From positions 1 to 56,095 of the forward strand of contig CAMPBO010000004.1 in assembly GCA_946638615.1 (NCBI GenBank): a stretch of 56,095 bases of DNA, read 5' to 3'. Below the pieces are notes generated by a model that worked only from the letters and a program-made list of their open reading frames with translations, was not told where the DNA came from and did no database searches. A program made the position numbers and the translations under genes. Shown here piece after piece: positions 1 to 8,863 of this stretch; within the stretch, counting starts at the first letter, position 1; each line of letters opens with the position of its first letter. Source of the stretch: an uncultured Candidatus Saccharibacteria bacterium (GTDB lineage Bacteria; Patescibacteriota; Saccharimonadia; Saccharimonadales; Saccharimonadaceae).

Positions 1-2
1 TA

Positions 3-707
3 GATTTAATAGCCAAAAAAGACATTCTAAGCTCTACTAACACTAATGCTAGTGACACTGCTCTAAATTACTTAAAGAATGGTGGTGGTACTACAACTGA
101 CCAATATCCTACGGCAGGAATTACTGATTGGACTATTTCTTACAGCTTTTCTGTTCCACTAATAGCCACTAGTGGTACCTGTTATAATACTGAATGTGCT
201 AATGATCCTACTATTGGCAACTGGACCAAAGACAGTGTAGTAGGAACTATAGCAAACAGCAAAGGCTACAACAAAATAGGTATCTATTATAACTACTGTG
301 CTGCCAGTGCTGGTACTTATTGTTGGGGTGATGGTACAGACGCTATTGGTAGTCCTGAGACTGACCCTAACCCTGATACTTTACTAGACGTCCAAGAAGA
401 CATTTGTCCCAAAGGCTGGCGAATGCCTACTAGTGACACTGGCAGTGCTCCTTATGGCGAATATCGTAATTTGTATCTTGCTTATTCTTTTAACTACACT
501 GATTTCCGCAAGGCTTTATCTACCCCTCTCTCAGGACTCTATGTCCGTGATTCGGCCCGGATTCAGGGTAGCTACGGCGCCTTTTGGTCTTCTACTTGGG
601 GCAATGTCGATTATATGAGAGAACTTAACATGGGTACTAGTGGCACCAACCCTAGCGACATCAGTACCAGGTTTTACGGATTTAGTGTACGTTGTATAGT
701 TAAATAG
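3..707 (+). CDS. FISUMP-domain surface protein, 5'-truncated by the window edge
   Basis: The reading frame is open from the first complete codon of the window to the TAG at 705-707, so this is the C-terminal end (about 234 residues) of a longer protein; the ORF track shows only the part after an internal Met at 423. The sequence has the hallmarks of the Fibrobacter succinogenes major paralogous (FISUMP) domain: YYNYCAASAGTYC, then DICPKGWRMPT, then a Trp/Gly-rich stretch (GAFWSSTWG) and the closing FYGFSVRCIVK. These domains are typical of exported proteins and are common in Saccharibacteria. Composition is rich in Thr, Ser, Asn and Cys, as expected for an extracellular disulfide-bonded fold. 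The signal peptide and N-terminal domains lie outside the window, so the binding role is unknown. Confidence 0.85.
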   Translation, partial: DLIAKKDILSSTNTNASDTALNYLKNGGGTTTDQYPTAGITDWTISYSFSVPLIATSGTCYNTECANDPTIGNWTKDSVVGTIANSKGYNKIGIYYNYCAASAGTYCWGDGTDAIGSPETDPNPDTLLDVQEDICPKGWRMPTSDTGSAPYGEYRNLYLAYSFNYTDFRKALSTPLSGLYVRDSARIQGSYGAFWSSTWGNVDYMRELNMGTSGTNPSDISTRFYGFSVRCIVK

Positions 708-784
708 TTTCGTTTTATTCTCCTTTGTAACGGTACTATTTATCTCTGCCTATCCCAGTTGCGCTAGAAATACAGCTTGTGTGT

Positions 785-828
785 CTAAAATTCGCGAGCA
801 AAAAAGTAACCTAAGGTTGCGAATTTAG
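785..828. repeat. nested inverted repeat upstream of sbcB
   Basis: AAATTCGC (788-795) pairs with GCGAATTT (819-826), and the loop contains a second small palindrome, AACCTAAGGTT. There is no T-tract after the stem, so it is a weak terminator for the FISUMP gene at best; it could be an operator or an RNA structure. The rest of the 149-nt gap holds only a possible extended -10 (tatgctataa, about 836-845) for the exonuclease gene. Confidence 0.35.
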
Positions 829-856
829 ATGGAGTATGCTATAAGAAGTTTAAGTA

Positions 857-2266
857 ATGAAAAATAATACGTTTTTCTTTTATGATTTGGAGACGTCGGG
901 ACTTAATCCGCGAGCAGATAGAATAATGCAGTTTGCGGGTCAGAGAACGACGATAGATTTGGAACCAGTTGGTGAACCAGTGAATATTTTAGTGAAGATA
1001 ACAGACGATGCTTTGCCGAGCCCTAGTGCTATCATGGTGACGAAAATCACACCACAACAAACTTTAACGGATGGAATGAGCGAGGCGGAGTTTTGCCGAT
1101 ATATAATGGAGGAGATTTTTGTGCCAGGGACGATTGCGGTTGGGTATAACACGGTGCGATTTGATGATGAATTCATGCGGGCTTTGCTTTGGCGGAATTT
1201 TTATGATGCGTATGAGTGGGAATGGAAAGATGGGCGAAGTCGATGGGATGTGCTTGACGTAGTGAGATTAACACGGGCTTTAAGACCAGAGGGGATTAAT
1301 TGGCCGTTTACTGAAGATGGTCGGGCGACAAATCGCCTAGAATTATTGACAAAATTAAATGGGGTGTCACATGAGCACGCCCACGATGCGTTGTCGGATG
1401 TGTTTGCGACGATTGCGGTAGCGAAGATGATTCGAGAAAAACAACCGAAACTTTTTAATTATCTGTTTAAGATGCGAAATAAAAATGAAATAAAGAAATT
1501 GATAAATCTAGACAATAAACAACCCTTTGTTTATGCTTCAGGGCGGTATCCGAGCGAGTTTAATAAGACCACGATAGCTTTTCCACTGACGAGTGGGCGA
1601 AATGGCAATGTATTAGTTTATGATTTGCATTATAATTTGGAAGAAATTTGGCAGATGACATCTTCGGAGAGGGGCCATCGCGAGAACCGAGCGGGGGAAG
1701 AGAAGGCTACAGGGCTCGTCCGCGGATTTTTTCCAATTGTAAAGGAGCTATGCTTTAATAAATGCCCGGCGGTGGCACCAATGAGTGTGCTTGATAATGG
1801 TGGGTGGGAGAAGATTGGGCTCGATAAAATAAAGGTCGAAAAAAACTTAGAGATTTTATTAAAGCATCCAGAATTTGCCGAAAGAATGCGTGAAGATATT
1901 GAAGATAAACCAGAATTTCCTAGGGCAGCAGAGCCTGAGGCGGCACTTTATGATGGTTTTTTAAACGAGTCAGATCGAGTGAAAGTGTCAGCAGTCAGAA
2001 ATGCTGAGCCCGATAGACTGGTGGATTTTCACCCAGATTTTCATGATGAAAGATTAGCTCCACTTTTGTTACACTATAAAGGTCGGAATTATCCAGAAAC
2101 TTTATCTGAGTCTGAATCTGTAGAATATGAAACTTATCGACGAGAACGTTTGGAATGTCAAGCCCCGAAGTTCTTGGCGGAGCTAGAGCGAGTTTATAGA
2201 CAAGATGAATATATCGGTGAAGAATTGAAACTTTATTTTGAATCTTTGTTTGACACAGATGATTAA
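857..2266 (+). CDS. sbcB: Exodeoxyribonuclease I
   Basis: 469 residues, the usual length of bacterial ExoI, a 3'-5' single-strand DNA exonuclease of the DEDDh superfamily that acts in mismatch repair and recombination. Visible motifs are FYDLETSGLNP near residue 10 (metal-binding D and E of motif ExoI), VGYNTVRFDDEFMR near residue 95 (motif II), and HEHAHDALSDVFATI near residue 175 (motif III with the general-base His and the last Asp). The C-terminal half matches the SH3-like and helical parts of ExoI (LVYDLHYNLEEIW; LLLHYKGRNYPETL near the end). The start is the first ATG after the FISUMP gene; no strong Shine-Dalgarno is visible. It is followed closely by ldh, but ldh has its own promoter. 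Confidence 0.93.
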   Translation: MKNNTFFFYDLETSGLNPRADRIMQFAGQRTTIDLEPVGEPVNILVKITDDALPSPSAIMVTKITPQQTLTDGMSEAEFCRYIMEEIFVPGTIAVGYNTVRFDDEFMRALLWRNFYDAYEWEWKDGRSRWDVLDVVRLTRALRPEGINWPFTEDGRATNRLELLTKLNGVSHEHAHDALSDVFATIAVAKMIREKQPKLFNYLFKMRNKNEIKKLINLDNKQPFVYASGRYPSEFNKTTIAFPLTSGRNGNVLVYDLHYNLEEIWQMTSSERGHRENRAGEEKATGLVRGFFPIVKELCFNKCPAVAPMSVLDNGGWEKIGLDKIKVEKNLEILLKHPEFAERMREDIEDKPEFPRAAEPEAALYDGFLNESDRVKVSAVRNAEPDRLVDFHPDFHDERLAPLLLHYKGRNYPETLSESESVEYETYRRERLECQAPKFLAELERVYRQDEYIGEELKLYFESLFDTDD

Positions 2267-2280
2267 ACTTATGCTAAAAT
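2250..2280 (+). promoter_or_regulatory. Promoter of ldh (extended -10)
   Basis: TGCTAAAAT at 2272-2280 is an extended -10. A TTGACA lies at 2250-2255 inside the end of sbcB, but at a 19-nt spacing, so the extended -10 probably does most of the work. A short leader with aagggtgg precedes the ATG at 2300. Confidence 0.55.
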
Positions 2281-2299
2281 AGTATTAAGAAAGGGTGGT

Positions 2300-3214
2300 A
2301 TGGATAATAATAAAGTTATGATTGTGGGGACTGGTAATGTAGGGGCAAGTATTGCCTTTGCTTTGATGAATCAACGAACCGCAGTGAATGAAATTATACT
2401 TACTGATATTATTGCGAAAGATGCTGAAGGTGAAGCGATGGATCTTCGGGATGCACTCGCAGTGGCGCCAAGTTATGTTAAGATTAGTAACGGAACCTAT
2501 AAAGATGCTAAAGATTGCGATGTGGTGGTGGTTACAGCGGGGGCGGCGCAGAAGCCTGGTGAATCGCGAATGGATTTGCTCAAAAAAAATGTGAATATTC
2601 TAAAGGGCATGATAGAACAAATTATGGCAAGTGGTTTTGACGGGATATTTCTCGTAGTAACAAACCCGATGGATGTTTTGACATATTATACGGCGAAATT
2701 TTCGGGGCTTCCGACTGAGAGAGTGATTGGTTCGGGTACGGTACTCGATTCGGCGAGACTTAGAGCGAGGATTGCGGATTATCTAAATGTTAATCCTAAG
2801 TCGGTGCATGCCTATCAAATTGGTGAACATGGTGATACCGAACTTACGGTTTGGTCGCGAGCAGATTTGGGTGGACAAAAGATTTCTGAAATGTTGCCAG
2901 AAGAAACAAGAAAGGGGATTTCGGATTTTGTACGCAACGAGGCATATGCGATTATCGAAAAGAAAGGTGCGACCTATTACGGAATAGCAACCTGCGTGGC
3001 TCAGATTTTGAACTGTATTTTAAATGATGAGATGCGAGTGCTTTCAGTATCATCATATGATCCGTTTTCAGGAGTGTGTTTTGGTTTTCCGTCGGTAGTG
3101 GGGCGAGAAGGCATAATTCGACGATTGGATATAAAATTATCCGAAAACGAAGGTATAGAACTGCAAAAGTCAATAAACGCTATCAAAAAAGCAATAGATT
3201 CTGTTAAAATATAA
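2300..3214 (+). CDS. ldh: L-lactate dehydrogenase
   Basis: 304 residues. NAD-dependent reduction of pyruvate to L-lactate, the end step of homolactic fermentation. The Rossmann motif GTGNVG lies at residues 11-16. The substrate-specificity loop reads GAAQKPGESR, with Gln where malate dehydrogenases carry Arg, which favours lactate over malate. The catalytic His is in IGEHGDTE and the substrate-binding Arg region is SGTVLDSARLR. Its own promoter and a good ribosome site (aagggtgg) precede the start. DUF2207 follows after 2 nt, so the two are probably co-transcribed, though no functional link is evident. Confidence 0.95.
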   Translation: MDNNKVMIVGTGNVGASIAFALMNQRTAVNEIILTDIIAKDAEGEAMDLRDALAVAPSYVKISNGTYKDAKDCDVVVVTAGAAQKPGESRMDLLKKNVNILKGMIEQIMASGFDGIFLVVTNPMDVLTYYTAKFSGLPTERVIGSGTVLDSARLRARIADYLNVNPKSVHAYQIGEHGDTELTVWSRADLGGQKISEMLPEETRKGISDFVRNEAYAIIEKKGATYYGIATCVAQILNCILNDEMRVLSVSSYDPFSGVCFGFPSVVGREGIIRRLDIKLSENEGIELQKSINAIKKAIDSVKI

Positions 3215-3216
3215 CT

Positions 3217-5079
3217 ATGAAAAAAATCAAAATAATAATTGGATTTATTGTAATGACAATAAATTTGCTTATTGTGATACCAGCTTTTGCAGACATAAAT
3301 GATTTTTATTACAAAGATTTTACTGGGGATTATTTCGTATCAAAAGATAACGAAGGTATTTCTCGTATGAAAGTTCGTGAAAGCCTTACGGCAGTTTTCC
3401 CTAATTTTATGCAAAATAAAGGGATCTGTCGATGGATCCCATTTACTAATCAAGATGGGGGAAATTTAGTCTTGCCGACTTTGTCCTGGAGCGATATTAG
3501 GTTAACGCGCAATGGTATAACGGAACCAATTTATAGTATCGAACGCGAAAAAGATTTTTATAGCGTGTGCACAGGGACTGATGACTATATACTGGGAGAG
3601 CAAACGTATGTGTTTGAATATGAATTTACCAAAGTAATAACCGAATTTGATATTGATGGACAAAAAATTCAGGAACTTTATTGGGATGCAAATGGAAACG
3701 GTTTTTTACAGGGTTTCAACTCAGTAAAAGCTAGGGTGCATTTTGAAAATTCAGAAATTCTTACGGATAATAATAAATGCTTTGTAGGTAAATATGGTGA
3801 AGATGGACAAAATAGATGTACAATTACAAAAATTTCAGATGGATTGGAATTTTCGGCTAAAGGGTTAACGCCGTATGAAAGTCTAACTTTTTATATAGAA
3901 GTGAAGGCAGGGAGTTTTGTGGTGCCAGGGCCAGAAGAAAATTATTTCTATATTATAGCAATAATAATAACTGGAGGATTTTGTTTACTTAGTATATTAT
4001 TAGCAATACGAAAATATTTGAACTTTCGTGAGAAAGCAAAGCAATATAAGTCAATTTTTGTAAAACCCGAATATCAACCAAATGATAAATATAGCTTGCC
4101 AGAAATGACAGAAATTTATCTTGGTAAGAAAAAAGACGTAAAAGTAGGAATGTTACTTGAATTAATAGTTAAGAAAAAAATTGAGTTAAGAAAGAGTAGG
4201 AAGTGGAGCTTTGTAGTAAAGGATTTAGATGGAGTGCGTCAGGAATATATTGATCTTTTGAGTATTTTGAACGATGGAATGCCAGTTAAAATAAATGACG
4301 AAATAAAAATCGAAAGGCACACCGCGAGCGGTCGTTTAATAAATTTAAAAAAATCAATGGATAAAAAAATTGCGAACGACTTATGGGGCGATGGATTAGT
4401 GGAAAAAGATTATAAACTTGGTAATATTCGTGAAATTAAAATAGTAAATATAATTGCGACTTCAATAATATTCTCACTAATAATTTGGATATTATGGATT
4501 TTTATAGTTGATTTCATTTATGATGTTATGCTAGATAATGGCTTTACGGGTAAAATGGTATTTTCAGAAGAAAGTTCATTTATATCTATACCTATATTTT
4601 TCGTAACAACCTTTGTTTGCATACTATTCTTTAGCTTATCGACAAGATATAAATGGCACACTTTAAAAGGAATGGAGGCTTCACGTTATATGGAAGGATT
4701 AAAGCTGTATATCGAAATGGCGGAAACAGAAAGAATAAAAATGCTTCAGAGCTTGAAGGGGGTAAGTACTTCGGCGGATGGAATTGTGAAAATTTATGAA
4801 AAATTATTGCCATATGCAGCAATATTTGGTCTAGAAGAAAGCTGGATAAACGAAATGAAAAAATATTGTGAAGTTTCTAATATCGAGGAACCAGACTATT
4901 TGTTGGTAGGATTTGCGGTGCACGATATAGTAAGAAGCGTACACAACGCGAGCTCATACATAACAGCTTCTTCTGTAATGGCTAATTCTGGAGGTAGTTT
5001 TTCTTCTGGGTTTTCTGGCGGGGGAGGTGGAGGATTTTCTGGCGGGGGAGGCGGCGGAGGCGGTGGTTGCGGTCGATAA
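3217..5079 (+). CDS. DUF2207 family membrane protein with Gly-rich tail
   Basis: 620 residues. An N-terminal signal peptide (MKKIKIIIGF... ending AFA/D, about residue 25) is followed by an exported beta-rich DUF2207 domain to about residue 240. Then come a transmembrane helix near 245-268, a cytoplasmic stretch, a pair of helices near 410-440 and 450-475, and a cytoplasmic region. The C-terminus is almost pure Gly/Ser/Phe (SGGGGGGFSGGGG type) and ends GGCGR. This layout, including the poly-Gly end, is characteristic of the widespread but functionally undefined DUF2207/YciQ-like proteins. It begins 2 nt after ldh. The 129-nt gap after it contains only the promoter of the next gene. Confidence 0.85.
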   Translation: MKKIKIIIGFIVMTINLLIVIPAFADINDFYYKDFTGDYFVSKDNEGISRMKVRESLTAVFPNFMQNKGICRWIPFTNQDGGNLVLPTLSWSDIRLTRNGITEPIYSIEREKDFYSVCTGTDDYILGEQTYVFEYEFTKVITEFDIDGQKIQELYWDANGNGFLQGFNSVKARVHFENSEILTDNNKCFVGKYGEDGQNRCTITKISDGLEFSAKGLTPYESLTFYIEVKAGSFVVPGPEENYFYIIAIIITGGFCLLSILLAIRKYLNFREKAKQYKSIFVKPEYQPNDKYSLPEMTEIYLGKKKDVKVGMLLELIVKKKIELRKSRKWSFVVKDLDGVRQEYIDLLSILNDGMPVKINDEIKIERHTASGRLINLKKSMDKKIANDLWGDGLVEKDYKLGNIREIKIVNIIATSIIFSLIIWILWIFIVDFIYDVMLDNGFTGKMVFSEESSFISIPIFFVTTFVCILFFSLSTRYKWHTLKGMEASRYMEGLKLYIEMAETERIKMLQSLKGVSTSADGIVKIYEKLLPYAAIFGLEESWINEMKKYCEVSNIEEPDYLLVGFAVHDIVRSVHNASSYITASSVMANSGGSFSSGFSGGGGGGFSGGGGGGGGGCGR

Positions 5080-5163
5080 TATTGGAAATAGATGACACCT
5101 TAGAACCAACTATGCTGACTATATACTATAAAACTTGTTTTTTTGAGATAAAAGCGTTAGAAT

Positions 5164-5169
5164 TATAAT
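5164..5169 (+). promoter_or_regulatory. -10 element for the Pro/Thr-rich gene
   Basis: TATAAT at 5164-5169 sits about 40 nt before the ATG. A TTGAGA at 5143-5148 is only 15 nt away, so the -35 is weak. The leader carries aaaggaag as ribosome site. Confidence 0.5.
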
Positions 5170-5208
5170 AAGTAAAATTTTAGAATTTAAATTAGTAAAG
5201 GAAGCAAA

Positions 5209-6381
5209 ATGGATCCAACGCTTAATCCAATAACAAACTCAACGCCTACTCCAGGCTCAACCCCTACCCCTATCCCTACTCCTACTCCTACTCCTGCGTC
5301 AGTACCTGTTTCTGCCTATAATCCTACTGTTGAGTCGGCTTCAAATTCCATATCGACTCCTATTATTAATCCTAACACTGCTTCATTCTCTACTACTGCT
5401 TCGAATTTGACTACTTCAGATTCAACTCCTGCTTCACCTAATACTACTGCTCCGAATTTGACTACTCCAAATTCAATCCCTGCCCAATCTAATATGTCGA
5501 TGAATACTTCTTCTTTTGCTGCAACTCCAAATAACGCTATGCCAAATGAACCAATCCCTACTCCAATAAATCCAATTTATCAGCCGACTAAAGATGGAGT
5601 AAGAGCCACTGATCCGATTATGATGCCAGAACCTGTGCCAGAGCCAGATCCAATTGAGGAAGAGTTAAAAGCTCCTATGAAAGCGGCTGATCCTGTGCCT
5701 GGTTCGATTGGTTCGGCCATTTCGGGAGCTTCGGTTGCTACTGGTGTAACCTCTGCAACTACAAACGCAACTCCTAGTGTTACATTTAATGATCCAATGA
5801 CCCAACCTGAACCTACTTCTTCGATGCAAGGAACAGATCTGACGGCAAAAAAGAAAACTAACAAAGTGACTCTAATAGTACTCTCTATCGTTGCCACAGT
5901 TGTTGTGGTTATGTTGGTTATAATACTTATAATACAATTAATTGGCAGTAACGGAGCCAGCTCTTCTAGTAATAATTCGAATACGCAAAGTAATTCTAAT
6001 TCCTCAAATAGTACTAAGCCAAATACGACACCAATAGTCCCACTTACAAGTACATTAAGTTGTGTGCGTAATATGACGACGGATGAACTAGTAGAAATAA
6101 ATGACGCGATAACTGGTACGATAAGTGTGAGTGTTGAGTTTGATTCAAATAATACATTGACTAATATTTCTCTAGTTAAATCAGTGGTTTTTAGCGATAA
6201 TGGAAGTACTTCCAATGAGCCAGTCGAGATGGATGTTCATGAATCGACTTTTGACGACTTACAGTCGGATAGTGCGGTACTATATGATTTACCTACGAAT
6301 ACAGACGGTAGCATAAAATTATTATTGAACGACATTCAATCCAATTACGAAGAACTTGATTTTACTTGCGAAGTATTATAA
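5209..6381 (+). CDS. Pro/Thr/Ser-rich single-pass membrane protein, function unknown
   Basis: 390 residues. Residues 1-215 are low complexity and rich in Pro, Thr, Ser and Asn, beginning with a run of TPTP/PTP repeats. A basic cluster (KKKTNK) precedes one strongly hydrophobic helix near residues 219-243. A Ser/Asn-rich linker follows, then a C-terminal domain of about 110 residues with an SCVRNMTTDEL start and a Cys near the very end (LDFTCEVL). There is no N-terminal signal peptide; the positive cluster before the helix predicts an N-in, C-out topology, so the disordered half would be cytoplasmic. I do not recognise the C-terminal domain. The ribosome site aaaggaag supports the start. metG begins 9 nt after the stop. 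Confidence 0.75.
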   Translation: MDPTLNPITNSTPTPGSTPTPIPTPTPTPASVPVSAYNPTVESASNSISTPIINPNTASFSTTASNLTTSDSTPASPNTTAPNLTTPNSIPAQSNMSMNTSSFAATPNNAMPNEPIPTPINPIYQPTKDGVRATDPIMMPEPVPEPDPIEEELKAPMKAADPVPGSIGSAISGASVATGVTSATTNATPSVTFNDPMTQPEPTSSMQGTDLTAKKKTNKVTLIVLSIVATVVVVMLVIILIIQLIGSNGASSSSNNSNTQSNSNSSNSTKPNTTPIVPLTSTLSCVRNMTTDELVEINDAITGTISVSVEFDSNNTLTNISLVKSVVFSDNGSTSNEPVEMDVHESTFDDLQSDSAVLYDLPTNTDGSIKLLLNDIQSNYEELDFTCEVL

Positions 6382-6390
6382 AATATTTTT

Positions 6391-7806
6391 ATGACAAAAA
6401 GATACATCACTACGGCTATTCCGTACATGAATGGACTTCCTCATATTGGTCACGCGATGGATTATTGTTTGGCTGATGTGTGTGCAAGATATTATCGTTT
6501 GCTTGGTGATGAAGTAAGGCTTCAAGCTGGTACCGATGAGCATGGCGGTAAAATTTTCCAAAAAGCTGCAGATTTACATATTCCAGTACAAGAATATGTA
6601 AACAATAACACAAATTTATTTAAAGAATTTATCGCGAAGTTAAATATTTCGTATACTGATTTTGTGCGAACAACGGATGAGGCCCATGTGAGACGTTGCC
6701 AAAAAATTTGGGAAAAATTACAAGACCATATTTATCTTGCAAGCTATAAGGGTTGGTATTGTACTGGTTGCGAAAGATTTGTTACCGATAAAGAAGTCGA
6801 AGAAAATCATGGTGTCTGCCCTGATCATCAAAAGCCTTATGAGAGAGTAGAAGAAGAAAACTATTATTTAAAAATTTCTGACTTCAAAGAACAAATAAAG
6901 GAATTAATTTTAAACGACAAACTTTTGATTTTACCTGAGTTTAGAAAAAAAGAGATGTTGCAATTACTTAGTGAATCTCCAGACGTTTCAATTTCGCGTC
7001 CAAAAGCTCAACTTTCTTGGGGTGTACCAGTTCCAAATGATGATACACAAGTAATGTATGTGTGGATTGATGCACTATCAAATTATCTTACGGTACTTGG
7101 TTATCCAGAAAAGGATATATCGGAGTGGTGGCCAGCGACAGCTCAATTTGTCGGAAAAGATATTTTGAGATTTCATGCAATTATCTGGCCAGCAATGCTA
7201 CTTGGATTAGGACTTCCTTTGCCGAGAACTATTTCTTCGCATGGGATGATTTTATCGAATGGACAAAAAATGTCAAAATCAATTGGTAATGTAATTGACC
7301 CGATAGAAGTAATTGATAGATATGGTTTAGATGCGTTTAGGTATTATTTCTTGCGTCATATTGATACTTTTGCGGACTCAGATTTTACTTGGACTAAATT
7401 TGAAGATGCCTACAATAATGAGCTTGCAAACGATTTGGGAAATTTAGTACAAAGGCTTGCAACTCTTGCCGAAAAGAATGGCATAACAATAGAAGCTATT
7501 ACGGAGACTAACTTAGCTAGTGGATACAGAGAATTGATGGAAAAATATGAATTTACAAGAGCATTTGACTATATTTGGGAGAAAGTACAAGGTTTAAATC
7601 GTAAGATTGACGAAGAAAAACCGTGGGCTTTGGCTAAAAACGGCGAAAAAGAAAAGTTGGAAATTTGTTTGACGAATTTGATTCAAAAGCTCTTAGAAGT
7701 TAATTTGATGTTGTCGCCATTTTTACCAGATACTACCAATAAAATTGCGAATATTTTTAGCGGACAAGTTTTGTCACCCAAAATACCATTGTTCCCAAAA
7801 AAATAA
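6391..7806 (+). CDS. metG: Methionyl-tRNA synthetase
   Basis: 471 residues, a class I synthetase that charges tRNA-Met. The HIGH motif is PHIGHAMDY near residue 18, the metal knuckle is YCTGC with CPDH further on (one C-x2-C plus a C-x2-H), and the KMSKS motif is GQKMSKSIGNV near residue 293. The protein stops after the anticodon-binding helical domain; the C-terminal EMAP/dimerisation domain found in many longer MetRS is absent, as in short bacterial forms. It starts 9 nt after the upstream gene with no strong ribosome site and is closed by a clear hairpin terminator. Confidence 0.96.
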   Translation: MTKRYITTAIPYMNGLPHIGHAMDYCLADVCARYYRLLGDEVRLQAGTDEHGGKIFQKAADLHIPVQEYVNNNTNLFKEFIAKLNISYTDFVRTTDEAHVRRCQKIWEKLQDHIYLASYKGWYCTGCERFVTDKEVEENHGVCPDHQKPYERVEEENYYLKISDFKEQIKELILNDKLLILPEFRKKEMLQLLSESPDVSISRPKAQLSWGVPVPNDDTQVMYVWIDALSNYLTVLGYPEKDISEWWPATAQFVGKDILRFHAIIWPAMLLGLGLPLPRTISSHGMILSNGQKMSKSIGNVIDPIEVIDRYGLDAFRYYFLRHIDTFADSDFTWTKFEDAYNNELANDLGNLVQRLATLAEKNGITIEAITETNLASGYRELMEKYEFTRAFDYIWEKVQGLNRKIDEEKPWALAKNGEKEKLEICLTNLIQKLLEVNLMLSPFLPDTTNKIANIFSGQVLSPKIPLFPKK

Positions 7807-7840
7807 AAAAGATAACTCCTTAAAGGAGTTATCTTTTTGT
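7806..7840. terminator. Bidirectional terminator between metG and the MIP-like gene
   Basis: AAAAAGATAACTCCTT / AAGGAGTTATCTTTTT forms a long stem flanked by A-tract and T-tract, so it can end transcription from both converging sides. Confidence 0.9.
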
Positions 7841-7851
7841 TAGGCTATTAA

Positions 7852-8775
7852 TTATTCCTCATTTGAAAGTTTGGAAGTGAAGTCGGAAAGATAGAATCCG
7901 ATTACGCCACCAATCATTGGGAATAATGCGTAAATTGATAATGCTTGGCAAATACCACCAAGGATTTCACCAAAATTTTCACCAGCGGTTGGGAAAATTT
8001 GTAGCATTAAAGCAACAGCTGGATTCATTACAAAATTATTGCTAATGCTTAAAAATCCAGCAGAAGCAACATAACCTATCAAATAAGCAAGTGCGACACC
8101 GCCAGCTGCTACGGCTGCAAAAGTGAATACACTGCGTTTGTATTTGAGAGCACGTGCAAAGGCAAAGGCAATGATAATTGCGCCAAGTAACTCAACCATA
8201 ACGATTGGCCAAAAACCACCTTCAGTAACGGCTGCCATTTCTGGTAGGTCAATTGCTGTTTCGCCACCAGCCAAATGAAAACCATTCAAAATCATCCAAC
8301 CAAGCCAAGCACCGATAACTTCTGCAATAATATACATTACGCCTCGAATAACCGAAATACGACGGCTAGCCATCATACCAACAGTGACAAGAGGGTTGAG
8401 CAAGGCGCCCGAGAACGCATAAACTGCAATTAGAATTGCAATTACCGCGAACATGTTGTTGATTATATTATACACTCCGCCTTGGAAAGGTAAGATCGCA
8501 AAAATCAACATGGTTAATAGGAGCGTACCAATAACTTCGCCTATTAAAGCTCCGTAGAATTTTGGATTCTTGAAAATCGTCACGATGCTTTCTTTTTCTT
8601 CATATTTACGTGCGAAAAATCCGCTAAAATAGGATTTTTTCGTTGATGTCTTTTCCACCGTTTTAGTTTTAGGAGCCTCGAGTTCTGACTTTGTGGCAGT
8701 TTTCGTGGCAGTTTTGGATTTTGTCGACGTAGTCTTCGTAGATTTGGTCGACGTTTTCGACTTCTTAGTCGCCAT
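7852..8775 (-). CDS. MIP/aquaporin-family channel with Lys/Thr-rich N-terminal tail
   Basis: 307 residues on the minus strand. Residues 1-60 are a cytoplasmic tail of alternating Lys, Thr and Ser. Six hydrophobic helices follow (about 75-295). Two half-helix loops carry the family's NPA boxes: the first is degenerate (GALLNPLVTVG near residue 127) and the second intact (NFVMNPAVAL near 255). The Arg that normally follows the second NPA and forms the aromatic/Arg filter is Val here, so water, glycerol or another small solute could be the substrate; this cannot be decided from sequence. A strong aaaggagg site precedes the ATG, and the promoter is the minus-strand half of the mirror-image pair at 8803-8835. 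Confidence 0.8.
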   Translation of the reverse strand: MATKKSKTSTKSTKTTSTKSKTATKTATKSELEAPKTKTVEKTSTKKSYFSGFFARKYEEKESIVTIFKNPKFYGALIGEVIGTLLLTMLIFAILPFQGGVYNIINNMFAVIAILIAVYAFSGALLNPLVTVGMMASRRISVIRGVMYIIAEVIGAWLGWMILNGFHLAGGETAIDLPEMAAVTEGGFWPIVMVELLGAIIIAFAFARALKYKRSVFTFAAVAAGGVALAYLIGYVASAGFLSISNNFVMNPAVALMLQIFPTAGENFGEILGGICQALSIYALFPMIGGVIGFYLSDFTSKLSNEE

Positions 8776-8802
8776 TTTTCTCCTCCTTTAATAATAATAT
8801 CT

Positions 8803-8835
8803 TTATTATAGCATAAATTTTATATGCTATAATAA
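8803..8835. promoter_or_regulatory. Mirror-image divergent promoter pair
   Basis: TTATTATAGCATA (8803-8815) and TATGCTATAATAA (8823-8835) are a perfect 13-bp inverted repeat around 7 nt. Each arm is an extended -10 (TGCTATAAT) that fires away from the centre: the left arm toward the MIP-like gene, the right arm toward the small protein at 8864. Confidence 0.8.
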
Positions 8836-8863
8836 AAAAGTTAATAATTTATTTAGGAAAAAA

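Noticed and set aside
5209-5300. Short tandem repeats in the TPTP region as a CRISPR or minisatellite
   Set aside because: They are codon-level Pro/Thr repeats inside a reading frame with irregular units and no spacers.
5580-6215. 211-codon minus-strand ORF opposite the Pro/Thr-rich gene
   Set aside because: It mirrors the low-complexity composition of the plus-strand gene, which has a ribosome site and promoter; the antisense frame is a by-product.
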